Source: Mageeibacillus sp. UBA5747 (GTDB taxonomy: Bacteria > Bacillota > Clostridia > Saccharofermentanales > UBA5734). Taken from it: a stretch of DNA of 24,403 nt. Position numbers and translations under genes: made by a program. The notes under the pieces are model-generated. The model did no database searches. It saw nothing but the letters and a program-made list of their open reading frames with translations, and was not told the origin of the DNA. This document shows, in pieces, positions 7,683 to 15,302 of the stretch; position 1 is the first letter of the stretch, and every line of letters starts with the position of its first letter. The stretch lies in contig DIFN01000075.1 of NCBI GenBank assembly GCA_002419145.1, positions 1 through 24,403 of the forward strand, read 5' to 3'.

Positions 7683-7715
7683 AAAAAAAGACCGTCCCCC
7701 TTGCGGGAGACGGTC
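7683..7715 (-). terminator. Intrinsic terminator after the zinc-ribbon gene
   Basis: On the - strand GACCGTC (7715-7709) pairs with GACGGTC (7696-7690), extended inward by CCC/GGG pairs, and is followed by a run of seven T. It begins about 25 bases past the stop codon of the zinc-ribbon gene and closes that transcription unit before the lipoprotein promoter. Confidence 0.9.
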
Positions 7716-7740
7716 CTGGGTGAAGCGCTGCTTCGGCAGA

Positions 7741-7917
7741 TTACCAGCTGTTGTTGTTGTAGCGCTCGTTGTTGCGCTGCTGCTTCCTGGCTCTGCGGCA
7801 ATCGGGGCAGCGGAGTGGCTCATTGGTGAAGCCCTTTTCAGCGTAGAAAGCCTGTTCGCCTTCGCTGAAGATGAATTCGACTCCGCAGTCTTTGCAATTG
7901 AGTGTTTTGTCTGGCAT
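7741..7917 (-). CDS. Small zinc-ribbon domain protein
   Basis: A 58-residue protein with two CXXC knuckles, CKDC (residues 8-11) and CPDC (37-40), which would bind one structural zinc ion. Between them lies the family-typical stretch EFIFSEGEQAFYAEKGF. This pattern matches the zinc-ribbon family of unknown function (zf-trcl type) common in Firmicutes and other anaerobes. The tail is basic and polar, with two Arg/Lys/Gln-rich turns and three consecutive Asn before a final Ser-Trp. The ATG is preceded by GAAGGAGG with 9 bases spacing. It has a promoter at 8053-8081, a leader of about 130 bases and a terminator, so it is a monocistronic unit. A nucleic-acid-binding role is possible but not shown. 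Confidence 0.85.
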   Translation of the reverse strand: MPDKTLNCKDCGVEFIFSEGEQAFYAEKGFTNEPLRCPDCRRARKQQRNNERYNNNSW

Positions 7918-8052
7918 AATGGCATGCCTCCTTCAAATTTTTCGGGCATTTTCTATCGACGACCTTGAAGGTTCTCGCCAATTGACCTGTCCGATGGTTC
8001 AAAGCAGGCTATGGGATCCTTGTGCGTACAGATTAGAGCATGACCTGGGGCC

Positions 8053-8081
8053 ATAGTACCATAGCTCATGTCTTCTGGCAA
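8053..8081 (-). promoter_or_regulatory. Sigma-A-type promoter for the zinc-ribbon gene
   Basis: On the - strand TTGCCA (8081-8076) and TACTAT (8058-8053) are separated by exactly 17 bases. Transcription would start near 8046, giving a leader of about 130 bases before the ATG at 7917. No other feature was found in the remaining gap up to 8151. Confidence 0.5.
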
Positions 8082-8151
8082 GCATATCAGATTTGGCACG
8101 CAATAGTCTGGCAATCTGACGATTCTCAGGCTATTTTTTGTGCACTTTCCC

Positions 8152-8643
8152 TCATGTATCGTCCCGTTCGATCTCTATTGCAGCCATTTTCTGTTCAATT
8201 TGTGGGCGATCCCCCCGGTCTGTCTTGACCGCAGCGATCTCGTCAACGACCTCGATTCCATCGACAACCTGGCCGAAAGCGGCATATTGGCCATCGAGAT
8301 GGGGGGCTGCTGCATGCATAATGAAAAACTGCGAACCGGCTGAATCAGGATGCATGGATCGGGCCATCGAAATAACACCGCGCGTGTGGCGGATCTGGTT
8401 TGGTACGCCATTGCTGGAGAATTCGCCTTTGATCTGGTAACCGGGACCTCCTGTGCCTGTGCCCTGAGGGCAACCACCCTGGATCATGAACCCGCTGATG
8501 ACTCGGTGGAAAATCAAACCATTATAGAAGCCTGCTTCGGCCAGATCAGTGAAGTTTTTGACCGTCTTGGGTGCATTGTCAGGGTCGAGCTTGAGCCGGA
8601 TTTTCTTACCGGACTCCATCGTGATGTTTGCGTAAATAGCCAT
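8152..8643 (-). CDS. Cyclophilin-type peptidyl-prolyl cis-trans isomerase
   Basis: A 163-residue single-domain cyclophilin that accelerates rotation of Xaa-Pro bonds during protein folding. It has no signal peptide, so it is expected in the cytoplasm. Core residues are present: R47, F52 and Q55 in FHRVISGFMIQGG, and F106 in GSQFFIMH. The motif usually reading LDG(K/R)HxxFG is LDGQYAAFG here, with Tyr at the common His position. The ATG at 8643 is chosen because AAAGGA lies 7 bases upstream and it begins the family pattern MAIYANI; an ATG 57 bases earlier would add a non-homologous tail. It lies 64 bases downstream of pncB, and a candidate extended -10 promoter is in that gap. Confidence 0.95.
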   Translation of the reverse strand: MAIYANITMESGKKIRLKLDPDNAPKTVKNFTDLAEAGFYNGLIFHRVISGFMIQGGCPQGTGTGGPGYQIKGEFSSNGVPNQIRHTRGVISMARSMHPDSAGSQFFIMHAAAPHLDGQYAAFGQVVDGIEVVDEIAAVKTDRGDRPQIEQKMAAIEIERDDT

Positions 8644-8671
8644 TGGTGTGTCCTTTCGTTTTGGTTTTATC

Positions 8672-8680
8672 ATTTTAGCA
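8672..8680 (-). promoter_or_regulatory. Possible extended -10 promoter for the cyclophilin gene
   Basis: On the - strand TGCTAAAAT matches the extended -10 form TGnTATAAT at all but one base, and lies about 30 bases before the ATG. No good -35 box is visible upstream. It may add transcription to read-through from pncB. Confidence 0.3.
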
Positions 8681-8707
8681 CAGAGCCGTGGACTGGGCAC
8701 GAATCTG

Positions 8708-10171
8708 TCAGGATGGGTTCTCCCCCTGGACGAGCAGGTGATTGCGGGTTTCCCACAGTGCCAAGGTCAGGTCAACATAGTAACTCTGCGGGTTTTCAAA
8801 CCGTTTGAGGGATTCCCAGAGCCGATCCAGCTCATGGGCACAGTCTGTGCGGATCTCTTCAATCGAGCGGTGCGGATAGACCAGTTCGCCAGCGATGAAA
8901 ACGGGTTCCAGCAGGGAGCGGACGGTGAAGTTTGTCAGGGTCTTGCGTTTCCAGGTATGGAGGGGGTCAAATATTTCATACGGATGGTCTTCGGTGATGG
9001 TTTCATCAGCCAAGCTGATGACGTCGGCGATGGCTTTGCCACTGCTTTTGTCATAGAAGCGCCAGACCGATTTGTTTCCGGGGTTGGTGATCTTGGAGGC
9101 ATTTTCCGAGAACTTCATCCGTGGGATGACCTGCCCATGGTCCTCGATGGCAGCCAGTTTGTACACGCCGCCAAAGACAGGTTCAGCCCGGGAGGTGATC
9201 AGGCGTTCGCCGACGCCAAAAGAATCGACCGCCGCACCCTGCACGATCAGGTCACGAATGATGTATTCATCCAGGGCATTGCTAACGGTGATCTTGCAGT
9301 CCGAAAGGCCGGCCTGGTCCAGCATTTCCCGAGCTTTGACGGTCAGGTAAGCCAAGTCACCACTGTCGATCCGGATACCGCGCAAACGATGTCCCAACGG
9401 TTCGAGCACTTCATGGGCTGTTCGGATGGCATTGGGGATCCCTGAATGCAGGGTGTTATAGGTATCGACTAAAAGAACCGTATCGGACGGAAACGAGCGG
9501 GCATAAGCGGCAAAAGCCGTGAATTCATCCGGGAAAGCCTGAATCCAGCTGTGAGCCATGGTCCCAAGGACAGGAATATTGAAATGCTCGCCACACAGGG
9601 TGCAGGAAGTGCCTGCTGCGCCGGCGATGTAAGCAGCTCTGGCCCCGAGTACGGCAGCATCATAGCCTTGAGCTCGGCGCGCGCCAAATTCGAGCACGGG
9701 GCGGCCTTTGGCTGCGCGTACGATCCGGGCGGTTTTGGTGGCGATCAGGCTCTGGTGGTTGATGGTAACCAGGAGCATGGTTTCGATCATCTGGGCTTGG
9801 ATGATCGGACCGCGCACCTTGACAATCGGCTCATGAGGGAAGATCGGCGTTCCCTCCGGGATGGCCCAGACATCACAGGTGAATTTGAACTGGCGTAAGA
9901 ATTCGATGAACCGGTCATCGAATTCCTCATGGCTGCCCAGATAGGTGAGGTCCTCCTCTGTAAACGCCAGGCCTCTTAAATATTCGATCATCTGTTCCAC
10001 ACCGGCCATGATGGCAAATCCACCATCCTGAGGAACCTGGCGGAAAAACAAATCGAAATATGCCACGGTTTCGGCCATATCATGGTCGAGATAGCCTTTC
10101 GACATGGTCAGTTCGTAGAAATCGGTCAGCAGAGTCATGTTGGTCCGGTCGGTCCAGCGAATCTTTGTCAT
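8708..10171 (-). CDS. pncB: Nicotinate phosphoribosyltransferase
   Basis: Converts nicotinate and PRPP, with ATP hydrolysis, to nicotinate mononucleotide in NAD salvage. The 487-residue protein begins with the family pattern NMTLLTDFYELTMSKGY. It contains FGARRAQG (162-169) and the motif GTMAHSWIQAF, where H207 is the residue expected to be phosphorylated. The IRIDSGDLAYL stretch forms the phosphoribosyl-binding part. Its length is that of the bacterial form without a long extension. The start overlaps the truA stop (ATGA), and GGAGG lies 7 bases upstream, so translation is coupled to truA. No other NAD gene is adjacent, so the pairing with truA is probably a matter of operon history. Confidence 0.96.
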   Translation of the reverse strand: MTKIRWTDRTNMTLLTDFYELTMSKGYLDHDMAETVAYFDLFFRQVPQDGGFAIMAGVEQMIEYLRGLAFTEEDLTYLGSHEEFDDRFIEFLRQFKFTCDVWAIPEGTPIFPHEPIVKVRGPIIQAQMIETMLLVTINHQSLIATKTARIVRAAKGRPVLEFGARRAQGYDAAVLGARAAYIAGAAGTSCTLCGEHFNIPVLGTMAHSWIQAFPDEFTAFAAYARSFPSDTVLLVDTYNTLHSGIPNAIRTAHEVLEPLGHRLRGIRIDSGDLAYLTVKAREMLDQAGLSDCKITVSNALDEYIIRDLIVQGAAVDSFGVGERLITSRAEPVFGGVYKLAAIEDHGQVIPRMKFSENASKITNPGNKSVWRFYDKSSGKAIADVISLADETITEDHPYEIFDPLHTWKRKTLTNFTVRSLLEPVFIAGELVYPHRSIEEIRTDCAHELDRLWESLKRFENPQSYYVDLTLALWETRNHLLVQGENPS

Positions 10172-10953
10172 ACGTGTGCCTCCATTGGTTCAAACAGGGG
10201 GAATGGGTACAGGACGGACTCCAGACACAAGCCCTGGGGAGGCACGGTCTTGCCGGCCAGTTTGCGATCGCGCGAGCTCAGGATCTGCGGGATGGCCTGC
10301 GGCTCGATTTTGCCTTGACCGACAGCCAGTACAGTTCCCGCCAGGATCCTGACCATGTGGTAGAGAAAGCCATTGCCGCGCACGTGCAACGTCAGGAAAG
10401 GTGGCTCAAATACCAGGTCCAGCTGCTGGATGGTGCGGATGGTTGTGTGTTTGGGATTGTTGTTCTGGTCCATGAATGCGTAGAAGTCATGGGTGCCACA
10501 CAGGTAAGGCAAAGCTTTGCGCATACGATCCAGATCAACCGGTCCAAAGACATGGAGTGCCTGATGGCGGGCGAGAACTGGCCGGGTTGGCGATAGATAG
10601 TAGCGGTAGGTGTAGATCTTGCCGACCGCTGCATAGCGGGCATGGAAACCGGATGGGGCCTCTGTGGCGGCAAGCAAGGCGACATCGTCGGGCAAGCGGT
10701 TGTTCAGAGCCAGCGGCAGACGATCCAGCGGAACATTCAGAGCGGTATCCAAGTGACAGACCAGGCCACGGGCGTGTACGCCCTGGTCTGTCCGGCTGCT
10801 GCTGACAATCTGGAGATCGGTCTCACCACTCAGGTCGCGCAGGGCATGCTGGACAACCTGCTGGACGGTTCTCAAGCCACCCTGGTCTTGGAAGCCATGA
10901 AAGTCATAACCATCGTACTCCAATAACAGTGCGATGCGGCGGCTGTCCGGCAC
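10168..10953 (-). CDS. truA: tRNA pseudouridine(38-40) synthase TruA
   Basis: Converts uridines 38-40 in the anticodon stem of many tRNAs to pseudouridine. The 261-residue length is normal. The catalytic Asp is D56 in the hallmark SSRTDQGVHA. Family text is present throughout: YDGYDFHGFQ near the start, KIYTYRYYL (about 112-120), and GNGFLYHMVRILAGTVLAVG near the C-terminus. The start is a GTG five bases past the stop of the glucokinase gene, with only weak Shine-Dalgarno similarity upstream, so coupling to that gene is likely. In many Firmicutes truA directly follows ecfT; here the glucokinase gene lies between. Confidence 0.96.
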   Translation of the reverse strand: MPDSRRIALLLEYDGYDFHGFQDQGGLRTVQQVVQHALRDLSGETDLQIVSSSRTDQGVHARGLVCHLDTALNVPLDRLPLALNNRLPDDVALLAATEAPSGFHARYAAVGKIYTYRYYLSPTRPVLARHQALHVFGPVDLDRMRKALPYLCGTHDFYAFMDQNNNPKHTTIRTIQQLDLVFEPPFLTLHVRGNGFLYHMVRILAGTVLAVGQGKIEPQAIPQILSSRDRKLAGKTVPPQGLCLESVLYPFPLFEPMEAHV

Positions 10954-10958
10954 GTGAG

Positions 10959-11942
10959 TCAGCCTGAAAGCCCGTCTTCGAGGCAGCGGCGCCCCATCAT
11001 GGCTGCCCCGACAATGCCGGCATCATTGCCCATTTCAGCAATACGAATCTTTGGAGCCGGGACTCCTTCTGCCAGGAATGATTGGGCTTTGGCAAAAGTT
11101 TTTTCCAGCAAGGGAACCATCAGGGCGTCGCCTTCATTGCAGACACCGCCTCCAATGACGATGATTTCAGGCATGAAGGTGTTAATCACATTGGCCAAGC
11201 CCTCTGAGAGCATTTCGATGTAGTTGTCCACCACAGACGCGGCGACTGCATCACCCTGGCGCATGGCATCGAAAGCCGAGCGTCCACTGGCCTTACCACC
11301 ATTGTCAGCGATCATAGCATTGAGGATCGAACTGGGATTTTGTGCGGCCGCCCGTTCGGTGTCTCGGATCAGGGCGGAGGCAGAGGCATAGGCTTCAAAG
11401 CAGCCTTTGCGCCCACAGGTGCAAGCTTCGCCTCCACTTTTGATGACCATATGGCCGATCTCGGAACCGGCATTGTTAAAGCCGCTGAAAATACGATTAT
11501 TGATGACAATGCCACCTCCCACACCTGTTCCGAGGGTGATGGTCACGCTGGAGGAGCTGCCCCGTGCGGCGCCAAATTCGCTCTCTGCCAGTGCAGCAAC
11601 GTTGGCATCATTATCAATATAAACCGGCAGGGTGACGATCTTTTTCATTTCGCGGCGCATCGGCATGTGCCGGAAAGGTAAATTGTAGGCCACAACCAGT
11701 TCGCCCGTCCTGTTGTTGGGTGTACCCGGAGAGCCGATGCCGATCGATTCGACATCACTTTCCTTGTAGCCAGCTTCGGCGATGACTTCCAGAGTGACGC
11801 GGGCCATGTCGGCAACAATCGCTTCGCCTGTGCGTTCTGCCTGGGTTTTGATGCTTTTTTTAAGGATCATGGTGCCAGTCTCATCCACCAGTCCGACTTT
11901 GATATTGGTTCCACCCAAGTCAATGCCAATATAATATTTCAT
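10959..11942 (-). CDS. glk: ROK-family glucokinase
   Basis: Phosphorylates glucose with ATP at the entry to glycolysis; other hexoses are possible substrates in this family. The 327-residue protein starts with the phosphate-binding motif IDLGGTN (7-13). The catalytic Asp is D112 in IDNDANVAALAE. The ROK zinc site is complete: H164 in EIGHM and C174, C176, C181 in CTCGRKGCFEAYAS. The ATG at 11942 is preceded by GGAGGA with 6 bases spacing; an upstream in-frame ATG would add 21 residues unlike the family. It has its own TATAAT box and a palindromic operator, so it heads a glk-truA-pncB unit. There is no N-terminal HTH, which argues for an enzyme rather than a repressor. Confidence 0.94.
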   Translation of the reverse strand: MKYYIGIDLGGTNIKVGLVDETGTMILKKSIKTQAERTGEAIVADMARVTLEVIAEAGYKESDVESIGIGSPGTPNNRTGELVVAYNLPFRHMPMRREMKKIVTLPVYIDNDANVAALAESEFGAARGSSSSVTITLGTGVGGGIVINNRIFSGFNNAGSEIGHMVIKSGGEACTCGRKGCFEAYASASALIRDTERAAAQNPSSILNAMIADNGGKASGRSAFDAMRQGDAVAASVVDNYIEMLSEGLANVINTFMPEIIVIGGGVCNEGDALMVPLLEKTFAKAQSFLAEGVPAPKIRIAEMGNDAGIVGAAMMGRRCLEDGLSG

Positions 11943-11981
11943 GGCGCATCCTCCAATTTTTCTGGAAATTCTGTGTCCCTT

Positions 11982-12010
11982 ATTATAACCGGCAACCGGT
12001 TGCATAACCA
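11982..12010 (-). promoter_or_regulatory. glk promoter with LacI-like palindromic operator
   Basis: On the - strand a perfect TATAAT (11987-11982) lies about 40 bases before the glk ATG. Immediately upstream, in the spacer between -10 and -35, is a perfect 12-bp palindrome GCAACCGGTTGC (11992-12003). The AACCGGTT core resembles operators bound by LacI-family repressors, and a regulator there would block RNA polymerase. The -35 region is poor. No LacI-type gene is in the window. Confidence 0.6.
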
Positions 12011-12030
12011 GTCTTGAATCTAGCCCGGGT

Positions 12031-12837
12031 TCAGCGAGGCCTGAAGCGCAAACTCAGGATGGCCAGCGAAGACAGGCTGATTCCGATTCCGAACAGGACA
12101 TCCCGGGTCTGGTATTTCATCACGCGTAGGCGGGTTCTGGATTCACCGCCCCGGTAACAGCGGGCTTCCATCGCCACTGCCAAGTCCTCGGCTCTTTTGA
12201 AAGCACTGACAAAAAGCGGGATCAGGACTGAGACCAGGCCGCGTGCCCGGGCGATGAGGCCGCCCGTGTCGTAATCAGCACCGCGTGACGACTGGGCTTT
12301 CATGATCTTATCGGTTTCTTCGAGCAAAGTTGGCACAAAACGCAAGGCAATCGACATCATCATAGCCATTTCATGGGCAGGGAAACCTATTTTCCGGAAA
12401 GGGCCGAGCAAGTTTTCCAATGCGTCGGAAATGTGGATTGGGGTCGTGGTCAGCGTCAGAAGCAACGTGGTGTTCAGAATCAGCAAGATCAGGCGTGATC
12501 CCATGCGCAAAGCGGTGGTCAGCCCTTGTTCGCTGATGGTGACCGGTCCGATCGTCACCAGCGGATCTCCGCTGATGGTCAGGATATTGAGCACAACCGC
12601 AAACAGGAGGATAAAGAGCATCGGTCGCAGACTGATCAGGACTTGTTTGACAGGTACCCGGGACAGGAAGATCAAAGCCAGGGTCACAAGACCCAGGAAA
12701 GCCATTGACAGCAAATCCCGGGACAGGAAGATCACCGCCATCATCAGGATGGCAGACAGGATCTTGGTCCGTGGATCCAGACGATGCAGGATGGATTGTT
12801 CAGGATAATAACGGCCCAGCGAGATGTTACTGATCAT
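12031..12837 (-). CDS. ecfT: ECF transporter transmembrane component EcfT
   Basis: The membrane coupling subunit of energy-coupling-factor vitamin/metal importers, linking the ATPases to interchangeable substrate-binding S proteins. The 268 residues form several hydrophobic helices (about 25-45, 48-65, 70-90, 105-130 and 235-262). The opening SLGRYYPEQSILHRLDPRTKI is typical. The two cytoplasmic coupling motifs are seen as AQSSRGADY and AMEARCYRGG. The start overlaps the stop of the fused ATPase gene (ATGA). No S-component gene lies in the window, as expected for a shared (group II) module that serves many S proteins encoded elsewhere. Confidence 0.94.
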   Translation of the reverse strand: MISNISLGRYYPEQSILHRLDPRTKILSAILMMAVIFLSRDLLSMAFLGLVTLALIFLSRVPVKQVLISLRPMLFILLFAVVLNILTISGDPLVTIGPVTISEQGLTTALRMGSRLILLILNTTLLLTLTTTPIHISDALENLLGPFRKIGFPAHEMAMMMSIALRFVPTLLEETDKIMKAQSSRGADYDTGGLIARARGLVSVLIPLFVSAFKRAEDLAVAMEARCYRGGESRTRLRVMKYQTRDVLFGIGISLSSLAILSLRFRPR

Positions 12838-14645
12838 GGATCATTCCTCCCCACCGCAGCCCGGATCAATTCAATAGCTGCAGATTCCACCGTGTAGAAC
12901 TGGTCCGATACATCCGGGAAATCCGCTTTCATGTCACGCAGGAAAACGGCCGTCCGGGGTACAGACAGGTCAGCCGCAACGAGTGTCTCCGTCTGGGCAA
13001 AAACTTCCGCCGGGGTGCCGAAGAGCAGGACTGCACCATCTTTGAGCGCCAGGACGCGGTCCGAAAGACGGGCAATATCTTCCATGCTGTGTGAAACCAG
13101 GATGACCGTCGATCCCTCATCGCGCAATCGGGATGCATAGCCGAGGATTTCTTCTCGCCCGGCTGGATCCAGGCCAGCAGCGGGTTCATCCAGGATCAGG
13201 ACTTCCGGCCGCATGGCAATCACGCCCGCAATGGCTGCCCGGCGACGTTGGCCCCCTGACAGCTCAAAGGGTGAACGTTCAAGCTCTTCATCCGTCAGTC
13301 CGACAATCCGGGCCGCCCAGAGGACTCTTTTCTCCACTTCTTCCGCGTCGAGACCAAGCCGGCGCGGACCGAAAGCGATATCCAGGAATACGGTTTCTTC
13401 AAACAGCTGGTGTTCCGGATATTGGAACAGGAGACCGACATGGCGCCGGATACGCCGGATCGCCTGGTTTTCCGATGCATCGAAGCCTAGCACGGTTACC
13501 TTGCCCGATTGCGCGCGCAACAGGCCATTCAGATGCTGGATCAAGGTTGATTTTCCAGAACCACTATGGCCAATGATCCCGAGCAACTCTCCTTTGCGAA
13601 CATCAAAACTGACATTGCGCAAGGCTTTGGATTCTAGTGTTGTACCAGAACCATACGTAAAGGAGACGTTTTCGACTCGGATCACAGGTTCACCCACAGA
13701 CACAAAGGGATGAGCAGTAATCTGGCGGCGCTGATGCTCCCGGAGCACTGACATGAGCTTGTCAGGAGCAGCGGCATGCAGCAGTCTGACCACTCCATTT
13801 TTTGCTGATTCCCATTCGGTGCTCTCAAATGGCTTGAGTTTTTGTGAGGTCAATTCCGCAATCCGGTTGAGGATTTCACCATGGACAGGCACATCCAGAC
13901 CCTGGCTTTTGACCAGCTGGACACGGTCGAAAACTTCTGCCGGGGAGCCAGACAAAACCACATGACCCTCGTTCATGATCACTACGCGGTCTGCCAGCAA
14001 GGCCTCTTCCATATGGTGCGTGATGTTGATAACCGTCAAGTCCTGTTCCTGGATCAGTTCGGCAACCAGAGCCATAAAGTCAGCCCGGGTCGCAGGATCC
14101 AGCATGGAAGTTGCCTCATCCAGGATCAGGCAGGACGGCTGCATGGCCAGAATCCCGGCAATCGCCAGCTTCTGCTTCTGACCGCCCGATAGCAAATGGG
14201 GCGGACGCTCAGCCATGGCCAGCATATTGACCCGGGCCAGAGCCTTGTCTACAGCCAATCGGATCTCAGGCTGGGGAAATCCCAGGTTCTCCGGCCCGAA
14301 AGCCACATCCTCCTCAACGGTGGTGCCGACGATCTGGTTGTCCGGGTTCTGGAACACCATGCCGCACAGACGCCGGACTTCCCAGATATTCTGTTCATCT
14401 TGAGTAGTGTGGCCAGAGACGATGATGGTTCCTTCAGAAGGCAATTCGAGCGCATTGATCAGTCGGGCCAGGGTGGACTTGCCTGAACCATTGCGGCCCA
14501 ATATGGCCGTGTGACTACCCTTTTTAAAATCCAGCGAAACGTGTGACAAAGCCTGGATCGGATCATGTCCATGCTGCTGGTACATGAAACTAACATGATT
14601 GATGCTGGCAAAAGGCGGACTTCCGGCGCGGTTTTCCAGGTCCAT
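12834..14645 (-). CDS. ecfA: Fused EcfA1-EcfA2 ATPase of the ECF transporter
   Basis: One 603-residue protein carries two complete ABC ATPase domains that drive the ECF importer. Domain one (about 10-245): Walker A GRNGSGKST (50-58), LSGGQ (152-156), Walker B LILDE ending at 177, and the EcfA1-like text MVFQNPDNQIVGTTVEEDVAFG. Domain two (about 318-560): Walker A GHSGSGKST (359-367), LSGGQ (462-466), Walker B ending at 487, and the EcfA2-like LLFQYPEHQLFEETVFLDIAFG. Both domains keep their catalytic Glu and switch His. A linker of some 70 residues joins them. In most Firmicutes these are two genes. The ATG at 14645 is preferred to a TTG six bases earlier; AAGGGA lies about 10 bases upstream. 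EcfT follows by overlap. Confidence 0.95.
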   Translation of the reverse strand: MDLENRAGSPPFASINHVSFMYQQHGHDPIQALSHVSLDFKKGSHTAILGRNGSGKSTLARLINALELPSEGTIIVSGHTTQDEQNIWEVRRLCGMVFQNPDNQIVGTTVEEDVAFGPENLGFPQPEIRLAVDKALARVNMLAMAERPPHLLSGGQKQKLAIAGILAMQPSCLILDEATSMLDPATRADFMALVAELIQEQDLTVINITHHMEEALLADRVVIMNEGHVVLSGSPAEVFDRVQLVKSQGLDVPVHGEILNRIAELTSQKLKPFESTEWESAKNGVVRLLHAAAPDKLMSVLREHQRRQITAHPFVSVGEPVIRVENVSFTYGSGTTLESKALRNVSFDVRKGELLGIIGHSGSGKSTLIQHLNGLLRAQSGKVTVLGFDASENQAIRRIRRHVGLLFQYPEHQLFEETVFLDIAFGPRRLGLDAEEVEKRVLWAARIVGLTDEELERSPFELSGGQRRRAAIAGVIAMRPEVLILDEPAAGLDPAGREEILGYASRLRDEGSTVILVSHSMEDIARLSDRVLALKDGAVLLFGTPAEVFAQTETLVAADLSVPRTAVFLRDMKADFPDVSDQFYTVESAAIELIRAAVGRNDP

Positions 14646-14659
14646 GGTCAAATAATCCC

Positions 14660-14696
14660 TTCAAAAGAAAACGGGAACAGGATAATCCTGTCCCCG
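14660..14696 (-). terminator. Intrinsic terminator between rplQ and ecfA
   Basis: On the - strand CGGGGACAGG (14696-14687) pairs over ten positions, one a G-T wobble, with CCTGTTCCCG (14681-14672) around the loop ATTAT. The tail is TTTTCTTTTG. It should end most ribosomal-operon transcripts about 50 bases past rplQ. The ecfA ribosome binding site begins right after the T-rich tail, so ecfA expression would depend on read-through or an unseen promoter. Confidence 0.85.
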
Positions 14697-14743
14697 AAAT
14701 GGCATATGGTTTTGATAGGGCGGCAGGTCTTCGCGAAGCTGGC

Positions 14744-15268
14744 TCAGAGAAGCTCGAGAATCGCCATTTCTGAAGCATCGCCACGGCGAGTGCCGAGCTT
14801 GATGATGCGAGCATAGCCACCGGTGCGTCCGACGTATTTCGGAGCGACCGTATCGAACAGGAAATTGACCGGATTGACGGTGTTGCCTTTTTCGTCATGG
14901 CTCTTGTTCAGCCACAACATCAACTGGCGCCGGACGGCCAGGCGATCCGGGCTATCCACCTGGACCATTGCCTTTTTCGTCTCGCGTTCGACCACGTCAT
15001 ATTTATTGCCATTTTTAGAAGTGGCGGATTTGAGGACCTTCTTGCCCTTGGAGTCAAGCTTGGCGGCAGAGATGGTCACTTCCTTAGTGGTGAAGTTATC
15101 CTTCTCCTTGATGGCCATGGTGATCAGCTGTTCAGCGATCCGTTTGACTTCCTTGGCGCGAGCCTCGGTGGTTTCGATTTTGCCGGTAAGGATCAGCGTG
15201 GTGACCATCCCCCGCAGCATCGACAGACGCATGTCATGGGCGCGTCCAAGTTTTCTACGTGCAGGCAT
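14744..15268 (-). CDS. rplQ: Large-subunit ribosomal protein L17 (extended form)
   Basis: Ribosomal protein bL17, last gene of the alpha operon. The N-terminal part (RRKLGRAHDMRLSMLRGMVTTL, read in two pieces) and the C-terminal part (GGYARIIKLGTRRGDASEMA) are standard. The protein is 174 residues against about 112-130 in most bacteria. The extra length is a Lys-rich insertion at about residues 57-108 plus a short loop near 123-133, before the NFLFDTVAPKY segment. The frame and codon use are uninterrupted, so this is a natural extension, not a frameshift. AGGAGGG precedes the ATG. A strong terminator follows. Confidence 0.95.
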   Translation of the reverse strand: MPARRKLGRAHDMRLSMLRGMVTTLILTGKIETTEARAKEVKRIAEQLITMAIKEKDNFTTKEVTISAAKLDSKGKKVLKSATSKNGNKYDVVERETKKAMVQVDSPDRLAVRRQLMLWLNKSHDEKGNTVNPVNFLFDTVAPKYVGRTGGYARIIKLGTRRGDASEMAILELL

Positions 15269-15302
15269 GTTAATACCCTCCTAATGATCAGGAACGGTCC
15301 GC

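Noticed and set aside
7990..8040. tRNA-like GGTTCAAA motif in the gap upstream of the zinc-ribbon gene
   Set aside because: No acceptor stem, anticodon arm or D arm can be paired around it.
8644..8700. 19-codon N-terminal extension of the cyclophilin
   Set aside because: It lacks homology and a ribosome binding site, while the ATG at 8643 has both.
8648..9445. Open frame of 265 codons on the + strand over pncB
   Set aside because: It is antisense to well-supported pncB and has no family resemblance.
11943..12005. 21-codon N-terminal extension of the glucokinase
   Set aside because: It would run through the promoter and operator; GGAGGA marks the ATG at 11942.
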